From Rostratula benghalensis (taxonomy: Eukaryota; Chordata; Aves; Charadriiformes; Rostratulidae): DNA of 64,000 bases. Location of the stretch: contig VXAI01000069.1 in assembly GCA_013399305.1 (NCBI GenBank), forward strand, positions 1,158,282 to 1,222,281, read 5' to 3'. The notes beneath the pieces are model-generated. The model had not been told where the DNA came from and ran no database searches. It saw only the letters and a program-made list of their open reading frames with translations. The translations under genes and the position numbers were made by a program. Of the stretch, positions 1 to 12,300 are shown one piece after another; position 1 is the first letter of the stretch; the number at the start of each line of letters is the position of its first letter.

Positions 1-2
1 TT

Positions 3-94
<92 letters not shown>
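1..94. repeat. (TTTC)n microsatellite, cut by window edge
   Basis: About 23 uninterrupted TTTC units. The array continues beyond the window on the left. Confidence 0.97.
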
Positions 95-1506
95 AATTAT
101 TATCCCCACACAAGAGAAGAGCCCCACAGTGGGCTGTTTGTGGGGTCAGCTGTGCTGGAGGGCACCCTCAGACATGTTTTCAGGTGGGTCAGATATGAAG
201 GAGAAGTGAATCAGGAATGCTGGACCCTGCAGAGCCATTGCAGCCAGTGGTTGCCCCAGCAGCAAAGGTGGTAGCCCACAGCACCCCTTGGCTTCAGTTT
301 GGGTTGTCCTGGGTAGCACCAGCTCACCAACATCAGGACAGGGGAGTGGTACTTTCGGGGAGCTGCAGGACAGGGTGAGGAGGGCACCTGCTCATCCACC
401 AGCAGGGTTTAGGGACAGCCCTGGGAGGACAGGATCAACTGGTTCTCATCAAAAGAATTCATAAGCGAGGAGGATGCCTGAAGACCTGGCTGATCCCAAA
501 CACCAGCTGAAAGACCGCCAGCTCAGGCAGCAGCCCGAGCCTGGGAGATCAGGAGGTGAATTAACAACAGCCAATTTTACTTCCAAAGAATCTCCTCATG
601 TTCAAGCGAGCAGTAAAAGCAGCCTTGGCAGTAAGAGAGCCACGCAGACATAAATACATGCATCCCATCTGCAGGACTGGCTGCTTGCTCTGAAGCTGTG
701 GCCGCAGAAAGACCGATTATTTGCTGTTATGAAAGAGTGGGTGAGGGACCGAGGGGAAGCGGCGGTGCCTGTCCCAGCCCCGGAGGTGTTGCTGGTTGGA
801 TGATATCATTGACCAAAGGGATATTTTGCAACCCGTTCCCAGCAGTGCCAGGACACGGGCTAACCGAGGGCCACAGAGACTCCCTGGGGGAACTGGCGGG
901 TGGATGTGGAGAAGGGGCTGAATGTCTGTGCTCAGCATGTGTGGTGAGACAGGCTGTGGGCCAAGGGGAGCTCGTGTGGGTCTGCCACCCGTGCCGCCTC
1001 CTTTTAGGGCAGCTTTTTCAATCTTTGTGGCCAGTACAAAGAAAATTACATTGTTAGAGATGCCAAACCAGCCCTCTGACTTCCACGGAGCATCCTGAAA
1101 TACCAAAAAATCCCCTTCCTTCTACCTCGGCTCCTCATTAGCAACCTGGAAGGAGACAACTGTGGTAAATTTATAATTAGATTAGGACAAAAGTGATCAT
1201 TTTGGCTGATCACATCCATCCAACAAGGTAATACCCATAAAAACTGGCAAATCACATCAGATTTGCATTGCCTGGATTTTACTCCCTCTTTGAGCCACCC
1301 ATCTGCAGCCTCCGGATCCACAAACAAATGTGATTTTTAAAACCAGGGAATGAAAATCAGCCCCGGGAGAAGGCAGACTCCTTTCTGTAAGGCATTTTCA
1401 CACTAAGGCAGGTGAGTTCCTGGATTTATGGCGTCTAACCGACTTTCACAAACTGCAGCATCTTCACCTGACACCGGGTGGCCTCTCCTATGTGTGAAAT
1501 TTCCTC

Positions 1507-1531
1507 CTGTCCTTTGAAGATCAAAGGACAG
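1507..1531. repeat. Perfect 11-bp inverted repeat with TCF/LEF-type core
   Basis: The arm CTGTCCTTTGA, a 3-base spacer AGA, then the exact reverse complement of the arm. The right side contains AGATCAAAGG, the optimal TCF/LEF site used in Wnt reporters. Confidence 0.85.
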
Positions 1532-2085
1532 CAAAGATAACTTCCACCTTTATCATGGAAACTAAAACCGCCACCCCAGGGATTATCTTGGACCTCCCTC
1601 CTGCTCAGCATTAGTGCTCAGCGTTTCTCAGGCTCTTCCCAGGCTGCGCCCAGGGGCAGCAGGACATCCTTCTATCACACCCAAGCTGGCAGGCTTCACC
1701 AGAGAAGCTTTTCACAGTTCGGTCCAGATAATGGGCATCTTTTTTATCTTTTCCAGCCCTCCAGCAAAGCATCTTGCTGTTTGTTCTATGTGATCTCCCC
1801 TTTGCCCTAGCCCACTGTTCTCATTTTCTCCCCTGACATCCTCAGCTCCCTCCTGGAGGGGGGCTGAAGAGAAGGAAATGGGAAGAGAAACCAAGATGGG
1901 AACGCTGTCTGACTCCTCTTGGCAGCCTCTCCTGCTGTCTGCATTCATCCTCTGCTTGTCCCAATGACCTCTCCCCAGGATGCCACAAGCTAGAGCATGG
2001 AGCAGAGCAGTAGCTGGTGATGCAGAAGCCTTATGCTTCCCCCTTCCTCCTCCCCACACACGTGGCTGAGGTGCATCCCCATCAA

Positions 2086-2333
2086 ATGTCACATTCAAGC
2101 CCAGAAAATCTCCTCGCAGCTGGGTTCAGTAATCAGAACTGCCAGGAGCCACTTTAGCGCTCATAGCACGGGGAACAACACACCCTCCCTCTGCTCCCTA
2201 CCAGTGGCCCCCAATCAATTCTCTTGAGCACATCCGCCTGCGTATGTCACACTGACTGCCAGAAAACCAGCTGCTCTTCACAGCTGGATTTAGTCAACTG
2301 AACCATGCCAATGCTTTAGCTCTCAGTAGCACA
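2086..2333. repeat. Diverged tandem duplication (~160 bp period)
   Basis: 2086-2170 and 2244-2333 share an ordered series of matches: ATGTCACA, CCAGAAAA, GCAGCTGG/ACAGCTGG, TTCAGT/TTTAGT, ACTTTAGC/GCTTTAGC, CTCA and TAGCAC. The offset drifts from 158 to 163 bp, indicating an old duplication with indels. Confidence 0.55.
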
Positions 2334-3420
2334 CAGATTTCTTTACCACCCACCCAGGGCTCCCTTTGCCTGCTTCCTGGCAGAGCGGCTGCTCTACCCC
2401 ACGGTAGTTGTCTGAAAGTGCTGCCTGACTGGGTTTGGTTTTAACCACGTAAAGTGTTATAACCTGGTGTGTGTTTGTAGGAAAGAAAGAATAACCTCTC
2501 CCTTGTGATATGGAACATATGGTCTCACAATCACAGTACGATAAATACATCACGGTAATGAGATTTTGTGCTGAGGATAGCCTGTGTCCACGGGTCTAAT
2601 TAATGTGCATTGTGAACATATGAAAAAAGCTTTATGCCTTTCTCAGAATGAGATCGATGCCATGATCCTTGATACAAGGCAGGATGCAGAGACATATGTG
2701 TAAGTCTGCGAGAAACATTTAGAGAGAGATTTGGGTCCACTCTAGCAGCAAAATGCTTCTTGCGTGAGCAAAGCCACATCAGCAAAGCTCTGCTTTGTAC
2801 CACCAGAGCAGAAACATCCTCTGCAGGAGAAATGAGCTGTGCTGTGGAAAATACAGTTTTGCTGCTACAATCCTTTTCTGTATACTCAAGGGGTCTGTCT
2901 GGTCAGCTCGGTCAGTCCAGGTCTCACTCGCTTCCTCTATGCTTTTGAAAAATGTGGCTGTGCCAGCAGGGGTGTGGGGAGCAGCAGCATCAGTTCCCCT
3001 GGAAAGCCAAGAGCAGAGCCCACAATCGATCCCAGGCTGCCTGACCCCGGGGGCTCTCCTTTAGCCACAGTAATTACTTGGGGCACCGTGGGCATTGCTA
3101 GGGAGACCGCGGGTTGAGAGCATCTCTAGGAGATGTGAACACGCACAGTTCTGCTCCATCCCTGTAAGAAATCTGCTTCGTGTTGGCCAGCCTCTTGGGG
3201 CCCAGCCGGATGGCAGTTAATGGTCATGCTGGAATTCGTGTCAATTGATTTTCCAGTTAACTTGACTTAACACGGTTGGAGGCATTAGAGCAGAGAGGAT
3301 ATACCCGTTGTTCCAGTTTCAGTCCTGTAGACCTCATATTCCATTTCGATGCTGCAGCAAGTTTAGTTCCAATTAGAACAATCTGCTCCTTAAAATAAAA
3401 ATGTCTCATAAAGTTTCACC

Positions 3421-3496
3421 CAGGGCCTGATCCAAAGCCCATTGTGTTCCGGAGCATCCTCCCCACTGAAGGCAATAGGCTTTGGATCAGGGCCTG
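3421..3496. mobile_element. Palindromic MITE-like remnant
   Basis: The left arm CAGGGCCTGATCCAAAGCCC and the right arm GGCTTTGGATCAGGGCCTG are near-perfect reverse complements about 76 bp end to end. Short palindromes with this wording recur in sauropsid genomes. I infer a small non-autonomous DNA element. No flanking target duplication was seen. Confidence 0.5.
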
Positions 3497-3602
3497 GAGG
3501 CAGCTTCCAATGTATGGGCAATTTAATAACAAGAGATGACTCACTATCAAATGCTGTCTGCTTTACAAAGGAACCTCAGAAAGGGAGTATCTGTGTGACA
3601 GA

Positions 3603-3652
3603 AATAAACCACTATCAATGCACACATTAAAAAAAAAAAAAAAAAAAAAAAA
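3603..3652 (+). repeat. AATAAA followed by poly(A)24, retrocopy-like 3' end
   Basis: AATAAA at 3603-3608 is followed 20 bases later by about 24 A. This spacing is what a retroposed mRNA would leave. No recognisable parent transcript precedes it, so it may be a chance A-run. Confidence 0.4.
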
Positions 3653-6600
3653 AGTCCATGAAAAACTACATTATTGCTTCACTTGAGAGACTTAGGCCTT
3701 GTCCGATGAACACTTACTTACAGGATTAACTTTACTAACATGAGTGGAGCAGTAAAAACAAGTCTGGGTGGTGTAGGCAAAAAAATCCAGAGAGATACGA
3801 GTCCTAAGGCAGTGCTGTTTCTTTGGGACTTCTTGCTTCTTTCTGCCTTTTTATCTACCACGGTCACTCCTGGTCTTGAGCTACTGGGTTTCTGAGTTTG
3901 CCTGGGGTTTGCACAGCTCCTAGCAGAACAAATCCTGGTGGGATTCCCAGAAGCTTCCCCAATAACAGCCATGGGGTAGGCTACTACTTGAAAGTGATAT
4001 CTAGGGACCGTAAATCCTCTTTAATAACTACACAAAGCTGGAAGAAGTGCTGAGCATTTCAGCTATAACCACAGAAGCCTCTTGGCTTCTCTTGGTAACC
4101 TTTACATTCCCTGAAAGCATTCATGGGCAGGATGCATAGGGATGCAACACTAATAGAAAAAAAAAACAAAAAACCAACAACAAAAAAACCCCATTTGGTA
4201 AGCCTTATTTCGATGTCAGAGTACTTCTTTAAATTTTGAAGCTGAAATAAACAGATTGAAATGAGCCCATAGTTTATAATGCAATGGTAAAACAAAGTAG
4301 GACTTTACAACTGAGGACCTGGTGTCAGAACTTCTTTTGATTTTCTCTGATGACTCAACCTATTTCACAAGCTATTTTCATATTCCTTATTTAGAGAACT
4401 TACTCATGTCTCGGTAAAAGCCTACGATGTGATAAAGCCTAGGAACCATAATGTGTGGTACTGGTAACACCTCCCACGCCAAAAAAAATCCTACTTCCAT
4501 ATTTATGTGGCTCTGCAAATTGGTTCCTGCCTTTTTCTCCCCAGAGAGTGAGCTGGCAGTATGTCTCCTCTCCAATTAGCACGAAGCCGTGAAAAGTGGA
4601 GATGGAGGGTCAAATTCACCATGCCTGGAGCCTCACTTATTTTTGCCATGTTACAGGCACATTTGGATCTTGGACTTCCCAGCAAGGCAAGTGTTGTTTC
4701 TAGCAGACAAATAACAATGGCTGCACAATACCTTGTTCATTCAGGCTTTGTCTCCTGAGAAATCCAGCTCACCACAAGGCAAGAAGCGAGGAAGATCTAG
4801 CTACCTCCTGCTGCTCAGGGATAGGCACCTCAGCATAAACTCCGCATGGAGCAAGTGAATTTTATCTGGGGTTTACTGGTCAGGGGGTAGTTTTTGCCTT
4901 TTAGAAAGTCCTTTAGCCAGAGAAGCAGGAGAAGACTTTGTAAGCAGCATAGGCTGCAAATCACACCAACAAATGTATGGACTAAAAGAATACATAGGGA
5001 CACTTAAGGACAAAACCCACCCATCCACCCCCACCCCAGATCTCTTCACAATCTGATTTGCAACCATGTAAAAATGTGTTCTTTCAGTGGTGTTTGTTTT
5101 TGTGGGTTTGGTGAGGGTTTTTTTAAGAGTTTGTTTGTCTTGGAGGCAAAAAAGAAAGGCATCCTGCGCAAAGCAGAGACAGGGGCTGAGCAACAGCTTG
5201 CAACATGACTGCTCTTCACAAGCCTGAAAGCAAGGGAGCAGAAGCTACATGGCCCCGGCCCTCTTCAGTCCCACACCAGGATCTGAAACAGCTCCCAAGT
5301 GACACCAAGGACATCAGACTACACCATGAAGAGCACCAATGGAGAGAGGTGCTCATGTCCCAGGGTGGCCATGAACCAGAACTTCCATGCGCAACAGAAC
5401 CTGCAAAATCCCCTTTTCTGTGACATTTCCTCTCATCTCCTTTGGATTCAGGTATCATAGGGGATGAGCTCTAATCAAAGCTTTTCCTAAGTATGCAGCA
5501 TTCCTGGCTTCTTTCCCTCGTGTTTTCTGATGGCTCAAAGAATCCTGCTATAGCCTTCCTCTTGCTGTTAGAGCTACATAGGTCTCTCTATTTTCCATCA
5601 GAACTTTGGATTTGAGATCCCTATTCCTCTGCCAGGCTTAGCTGGCAGATGGAGACAGGCACATTGAACCAGCCAGGTCAGCCCCCATCACTGTCAGACC
5701 CCATCCTTCAGCTCTGTCATTCCTCATGCACCTGCCTGGTCTGAACTTCCATCCTTATGAGTGAGCTACCCAAACCCAAGCCCATCTGGGCTATAAAAGC
5801 CCCCTAAATCTTCCATCCTACCCAGTCTGGTGAATTTGCTCAGCACACAAACTACAAAAGAGTCAGAGCTGTTCTTTTCCCTAAGGATGGAGGTAACTGT
5901 TGTGTGCTTGTGTCTAGAAGTAGAGAATGAGGGTTCCTGCCCTGCCCACATGGGTTCAAACTCACACATCCCGTCTCCCATCCTGATTTGGCACACTCAC
6001 CTCCACATTCTGGTGCTTGTGGCTTCAGCTCCTCCCTGCCCATGGGAGCAGCGTGGGCAGGATGGGAGGAGAATATGTACTCTCACCCTAGAGCCTTGTG
6101 GTCTGTGATGTGCCCTCAGAGATGTGGGATCTTCCAAACAGGACAAGGGAAGAGCTGAGCTGGGGGCCAAGATCTTGCATTAGCACTGAAACAGCAACAC
6201 AAACACCAGTACAAGCATGGGAGCCCTGGGAGCACGTCCCTCTGGGAGGCAGGCTTTACAGCCCTGGATTGTTGGGGCTTGCAGGGAGAAGACATGGGGT
6301 GGGACTAGCCAAGCAGAAAGGAACAGTGCCATGGGCAGGAGCACAAACCTCAGGCTCCTGTGCCCAGGCAGGACAACACCTCCTCTTCAGACTCCCACAG
6401 GGCTCTGGCCCTCCATCCTTGCTGAATCCCAGCCCAGCATCTCCCACTGCCAACACTATCCACCACCACGCTGTGCTCAGCCCAGGATCAGAGCCTCTCC
6501 AGAACCAGAGCAGCTGCCTTCCCTCTCTGCTAAAAACCCGGGGCTGTGATCATTTCCAGCTGGTGGTCAAATCTGCCAAAGCCAGCAGTCCCTCCATTAA

Positions 6601-7701
6601 CTCATTCAGCCTGCTCGTCTCCTGATGGTAAACATCATTAGCTCTGCAGAGGGTTTCAGCTTCTTCCTCCTTGGGAAACAAAGCTGGACATTTCCTCAGA
6701 AGGAGTTTTATGCTGTTTTAATAAGAGCTTTCAAGGGTTTCCATGTGGCTCCTCTCACTAAGCCTACCAGCTTTTCTTCTCTGGAGGGGCTTGTTGGAAG
6801 AATGCTGGCCATGGTTTCCAGAGGGCACTTTCCAATCAGATTTCTTAGTAAATTAATTTATCTCCTCTTATTAGATGACCTGCCTCACCTCCATGGCTGC
6901 TGGTTCCCATGTTCAGGTTTCTCAGAGCCCAGGCAAGGCTCCACAGGGAAGAATTCCAAGGCTCATCACCAATGACAGCTTCTCACTGTCAGATTTTCTT
7001 CCCTGGGGGTAAACAGTTACAAACAGATGAAGCCCACAGGGTGCTTTGTAACCCAGACATCTATCATAAGCTTTTCAACTCCATAACTTGGAAACACAGA
7101 TTATAAATGGGGTGCAGTGATGAGCCAGAAAGAGCCAAAGAACTTTCAGCTGAAAAGTGGTATGAAATGGCTCACAGATGCTGATACTTCAAAGTAATTA
7201 CTTTTTTTTTTTTCCTTTAAAAAGAATGAGAAGATGGGCATTACCCACATGCCCTGTTCCCTAGTGTGACATCTGTGGGTGGCCCATGGCACCCATTGGC
7301 CACCCACAAGCACCACGCTCAGGACCAGGGCATACAGCATCCTGTGGCATGTGCTTGGGAAGGAAGTGGGGGCCTTGCCTACTCCAGATTTGAGTCTCCA
7401 GCATGATGGCAAATCTTATATAAAACATGCATGAATCAAAACAGAAGCGCCAGCCCGGCTGCTGGGAAGTGACGCCACCATGACTCATGTCATTCTGTTT
7501 GAAACAATCCTCCCCCTCACCTTCTCCCCTCTGTAGAGATGCACCTTGGAAGCTTTCAGCAAAGCACCCACTGACTCTTACCTTCATCTTCTACCTCCTT
7601 ACACCACTTCTGGGTGACCTCTCCTGCCTCGGAGTTCTGCCAAAGCAGTTTTGCAGCTCAAAGTACGACAAACAGCTTTCTTCTCCTGGCATTTTTTTTT
7701 T

Positions 7702-7707
7702 TTTATT
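7702..7707 (-). terminator. Candidate distal poly(A) signal of DUSP5
   Basis: A coding-strand AATAAA in an A-rich stretch is followed within 40 nt by a U/G-bearing segment (GCTGTTTGTC). It would give a 3'UTR of about 1.2 kb. The genomic A-run just downstream could cause oligo-dT internal priming in cDNA data. Confidence 0.45.
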
Positions 7708-8549
7708 ATTTTTTTCTTTTGACTCCATAAAAACCATTGCAGGTTTTCTTTCACATTCACGAGATCTCCTGGAAATTATTGCCATTTCCCATACGTATTA
7801 CATATTAAAAAATAAAAAGGTCAACAGACAAAGAGAGCTTCTAGTTTTGAACTCCCTGCAAACACAGAAACCAATGTGACCAGTTTTCACAGAGGAAGGC
7901 TGGCTAGAAGGTGACCACACACACTAAGCAAGCCACGTAACACTGAACAAGACCACTTGACCACACACAGTACATGTTGAGAACACTTGGGAGGGATGGA
8001 GGGAGAGGCGGCTTGGAGTTGAGCTTGTCAGGGTTCTGGTTTGGTTGGGGTTGTTTGTTTTTTTTGGTGTAAAATCCAGCAGTTACGGTGTCATCTGATG
8101 GGAAGTAACTTGGATGAGGATTGTGGAGACATTCAAGTATTCTAGGGCTGTTCTTAAATAAGAGATGGGAGGATTAGTAGCTCAGCAGTGTAGCCTGATA
8201 GCCTTAAGTCCCCTGCTTTACTTAAAAGCACATCCAGTACAAAGGCAAATGCAGAAGTACAGGAAATGCCACACCTGAATGGATCCACGGTCTGGTTTGG
8301 TATCCAGTTACACTGTGGTCAATACCTGACACTTCAGGGGCTGGGGGAGGAGAGGGGATTTTCACCTGGTTGTGCAACAGTGTCTTGGGAAAGGAGCTCC
8401 CTCCAGCACCCCAGCCCTTTGCTCCCTGAAACATGACACGAGAGTGGAGGAGGAAAGCCAGGGAAAAAGCAGAACAAATATTCACTCCCACCACCTCTGC
8501 CCTTGCAAAGGCAGTGCTTTTCATTTGGCTTTCTTCCCCGCTGCTGCTG

Positions 8550-8555
8550 TTTATT
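8550..8555 (-). terminator. Candidate proximal poly(A) signal of DUSP5
   Basis: A coding-strand AATAAA lies about 380 nt after the stop. The downstream sequence is not notably GU-rich, so usage is uncertain. Confidence 0.4.
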
Positions 8556-8931
8556 GCTTGAGACTTTAAATAAGGGTTTTTTCAAAAATAAGAAGGGAAG
8601 GAGATGGGAACTGAGAACATACTAAATGGATTTCTCATTGTTCCCCAGGAATCTGAAAAATACAGTAGTGGGTGCACACTGTGGATAAAAATAAAATTTA
8701 AAAAAGCACTTTTTTTAAAAAAAAAAAAGACAATAAAAGTTCAGAAACCCTGCCACACTTCGAGCACTTGCATCTCACAGTCACAGCATTCGGGAAGTAT
8801 GACCCACGACAACCGCTGCATCTCAGACTAAGTCGATGAGGTTTCTCTATTGCACGTTCATGAAATGTTCTTCCTGTTGGGGTTACAGTCTGGAGGGGAG
8901 GATCACACCAGCTCCAGTCTCCCCAGGGTGT

Positions 8932-9332
8932 TCAGCAGGACGAAGATGCTGTCATCGGGCTGAGTTTCAGCTGGTGGACGGGAGAGTGGATGGGCACAGA
9001 ACTCAACACTGAGGTAGGAAAGGCAAAACAGGAGCCTTCAAAGTTCTTGCCTAACGTCAGTTCTTCTGCAAAGAAAGATGCAGCTTCTCTTTTGCATGAG
9101 GTGACGGGGGGGCTGGGAGTGGAAGACAAGATCTCCGACTCGTATTGCAGCAACTGGCCCATGAAACCAAAGTTGGGTGAGATCAGGCTCCGGCGCTGCT
9201 TGATGTAATCAAAGGCTTCCTCCAAGCGGAGCTTCTTTGTCTTCATGAGATAGGCCATGCAGATGGTGGGAGAGCGTGAAATCCCTGCTTCACAGTGCAC
9301 CAGGATCTTGCCCCCAGCTCGTCTGACATAAT
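8932..9332 (-). CDS. DUSP5: DUSP5 coding exon 4 (active site, C-terminus and stop)
   Basis: This 401-bp exon encodes the last two bases of Asp253, residues 254-385 and a TGA stop at 8934-8932. It carries the P-loop VHCEAGISRSPT with Cys266 and Arg272, the helix AYLMKTKKLRLEEAFDYIK, and the motif SPNFGFMGQLLQYE that closes the catalytic domain. The last ~65 residues form a Ser/Pro-rich low-complexity tail ending TASSSC, as in other DUSP5 proteins. The acceptor is CCTCCTAG. Confidence 0.97.
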
Positions 9333-12300
9333 CTAGGAGGGAAAAAAAGATCATTGCAGATGTCAGTTGTCATGAGGGATGGGGAGGACACTGCAACATG
9401 TACCCAGTGCTGTAGGTAGAGCATAGCATGCAGCCAGCCCACCAGCAAAGAGGTGCTTGCTCTTCTCTTGAGTACTAGGAGTAACATGGAGATTAAAAGA
9501 GAAAGGGTACAAAACCCAGCCTGGGGTAGAGCTGAACTGTAGATGACACCTGTTTTCAGGATCTATAGATCCAGATTTGAATCATTCTACATATTTTTTT
9601 TCTTTTCTTTTTAGGAAAGTCCTTCCCTGTCTCCTTCCCATGTGCCTATTTCTCATTTGGAACAACTCACTTTGCAGAGCATTGTGAGACAGGGATCAGG
9701 TATCTGGGCAATGCTTATGTTTCCTGCACCCACATTGCTCTGCCTCTGGCTCAAAGGGCCAACCCAAGCCTGGCCTGGCCAGCCCTCCCACCATCAGGTC
9801 TTTCAAAGGTGACAACTGCAGGGCTTTCTTCATCTTATCAGCCTCGCTAGAAAAACAGGGTTTTTTAAAGTCTGAAGCTAACCCCCTGCTTGGCTGGTTA
9901 ATGGTGGTACCAGGAGCTGAGCCCTTGGTGGGTACCCTTGGGTGGAGAGGCTGAGCTCACTCGCTGGGGCCTCACCACAAAGCACACAAGGACTGGTAGG
10001 CAGTTGCTAATTACAGCCTGGTTAAAGGATGCTTGGACTTAAGTCAGGATATAAAAGGCTTATGCAAAGCACCCATTTTACACAACAGGAGCCACTGTGG
10101 TTACTCACACAACACAATGATTGTTATTAGATTAAAGAGAATGTTCTTAAAATAAGCCCTTTCCACACAAAAACACAGTTCAAAAATAGATGTTCTCCTC
10201 TGTTGCCTTGAGCAATGTGTTCAGGCTCCAATTTATGGAGGACTGTGCTGAGTGTAGTGCTCAGTGCACAGCACTGGAACAACGCAAGGCTGAGCAAGTT
10301 ATCATTTGCCTGTCTTCCATTGTCTGCCACCACGACCAGTTATATTTAACTGCTGCACAAAATAAGGAAGACATGGATTTGAGTCATCCCCAGCATCTAC
10401 ACCACACACCCAGGTTTAAAAGAAAGTGAAAACTTAAGTCATCCTCAAAATCTGGGAAGTTTCCAGGTGACTCAACAACTCTCAGAAGGGGTTGGAGTTG
10501 GGACAGAAGAGTGCCATGAATTAGTCTTTTCCTGAAAGGTGTGAGAAGTGCCTTAGCAGGAAGGGGAAGGGCTCAGAGGGCACTCTCAGATCAGGTTTTT
10601 GTAATTCTGCCTGCACTGTTTGTTGAAGGACGCAAACTCAGCTGAGCAATGAGTCCAGCAAGCCTGTAGCTGAGGTTTTATTCTGTTTCTCTCTCAAATG
10701 TTCCTGGAGAGCAACAGCATGGATTTCAACACCATCTCCACCCAGGCTGAAGCTGCTCCACCCCATTAAACCACGCTGTGCCTCTCAGGAAGGTGCCTCT
10801 CCTTTGTGGCACAGCCGTTGTGCTGCTCTGCTCACCTACCCAGCCTAACAGGAAGATTTGGGAAGGGATGGCCCAAAGTTTTCTGAAGGTCTCCTCATTT
10901 TTTTATTTAAGTGTTTTTGGGTTGTGGGGGTTTTGGGGTGGTTTTTTTTGTTGTTGGTTTTTTTTTTTTTTTTTTACACACTGGGGTATTTGGTTAAAGG
11001 GTGAAATACCAGCACAATCAAAAGGAGAAATGGAAACAGCTCTGTAATAAGAGTAGATTTCTAAGAACTGGCTTAGAGACACTTAGCACAGCCAGGCAGT
11101 AAACTGACCCCGCTTCACCTGGCTTTTACAGGGTCTGACATGCAAGTCCAAGGCACCAATATGGATTTTCCCTTCACACACACACAAAAAAAATAAAATA
11201 AAAAAATCAATAGACTGGAGTTGTCCAACCATACTTCTTAGATTCCTGTCCTGCTGAAATTACACCTATGCTCGCTTTGGAAAGAGAATAAAGCTAACCA
11301 GCCCACTCGCCTTGTCTGCCCAATGGCAGTCAGGAGGAAGAGGCATTTTCCTTCCTCAGCCTCCCAGTCTGGAGAGAAAGGAGAGAACCTTGCTCTGAAT
11401 GTCCCTGTTCCTTCATTCCTCACTGAAATCACTCTGCCAGGACAGGTGCTGAGGAAGGGAGGGACCTTTAACTTGTGCTGTGACATCTGGATGCATAAAG
11501 AAAATAATGCATCCTTCCCTCCAATAAGTATTTTCAGACAAATTTAAAATATATGAAGATCTGGAAGTTTGTTAATTTGGACCTACCGATGAAGTCGATG
11601 GCTTCCTGGAAGTGAGAGCTGATGTCTGCCGTGTGACTGTCCTCCACTGGGATCCACTTGTAGCAATACTGGTCTTTGAAGGACTCTGAGCTTTTCCTGG
11701 AGACATTGAGCAGGGCTGTGATGTGAAGGTTGGCGAGAAACTCGCACTTGGAAGCGTGATAGGCACTACCAAGGTAGAGAAAAGGCAGGATTTCGACTGG
11801 ACCGCCCTGGAAGAGAAGGAGCAGGAACATGTAACTCTTTTTCAAGGGTATTTAAGTCTTGATACCAGAGAGAGAAAGGCAAGGCAGCCTACGTGGGTGC
11901 CTGCTCTCTCCCTCCCAGATGGTTTTGGACCCCTGTGCTGCTGGCCAGTGAATCACTGCGATGGCAAAGCCCACGCAGGAAAAAGGTTTTCATTTTCTTG
12001 TCTACATCTGTGAGGTACAAAGTCACAAAGTCAGATCCAGCCCACTCGTGTGCAGCCTGTTTCCTGCCCCTGGGGAGGCACCTGAAGCACTTTCATATGC
12101 GAGGGCTGTTCCCTCTGAGGCTTTGCAGAAACTCAGATGAGGTGGGGAGATGTGCCAGAGCAGGGAGGAAGAGGAGGAGGACAGAAGGCTGCTCTAGCTC
12201 AGCCCAGGGTTCAGCCCCTCCATTCACACCTCCAAGGGTGAAGGCAAAGAAAAAAAAAAAAAAAAAAAAATCAAAGAAAAAAGGACAGGTCCCTGTTCTC

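Larger units (their letters stand above)
95..7689. other. Intergenic region downstream of DUSP5
   Basis: No coding exon, tRNA, rRNA or snRNA was recognised on either strand. Open frames here are short and match no known family. SMC3, the usual next gene in mammals, is not visible. The repeats and hairpins within are listed separately. Confidence 0.75.
7690..8931 (-). other. DUSP5: DUSP5 3'UTR (proposed extent)
   Basis: This is the region downstream of the TGA on the coding strand, with no other gene in it. Two AATAAA hexamers occur on the coding strand, at 8550-8555 and 7702-7707. They would give 3'UTRs of about 0.4 kb and 1.2 kb; the longer is near the ~1.1 kb I recall for human DUSP5. ATTTA pentamers occur on the coding strand near 8565 and 8625, consistent with an unstable immediate-early-type message. 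The exact end is inferred. Confidence 0.55.
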
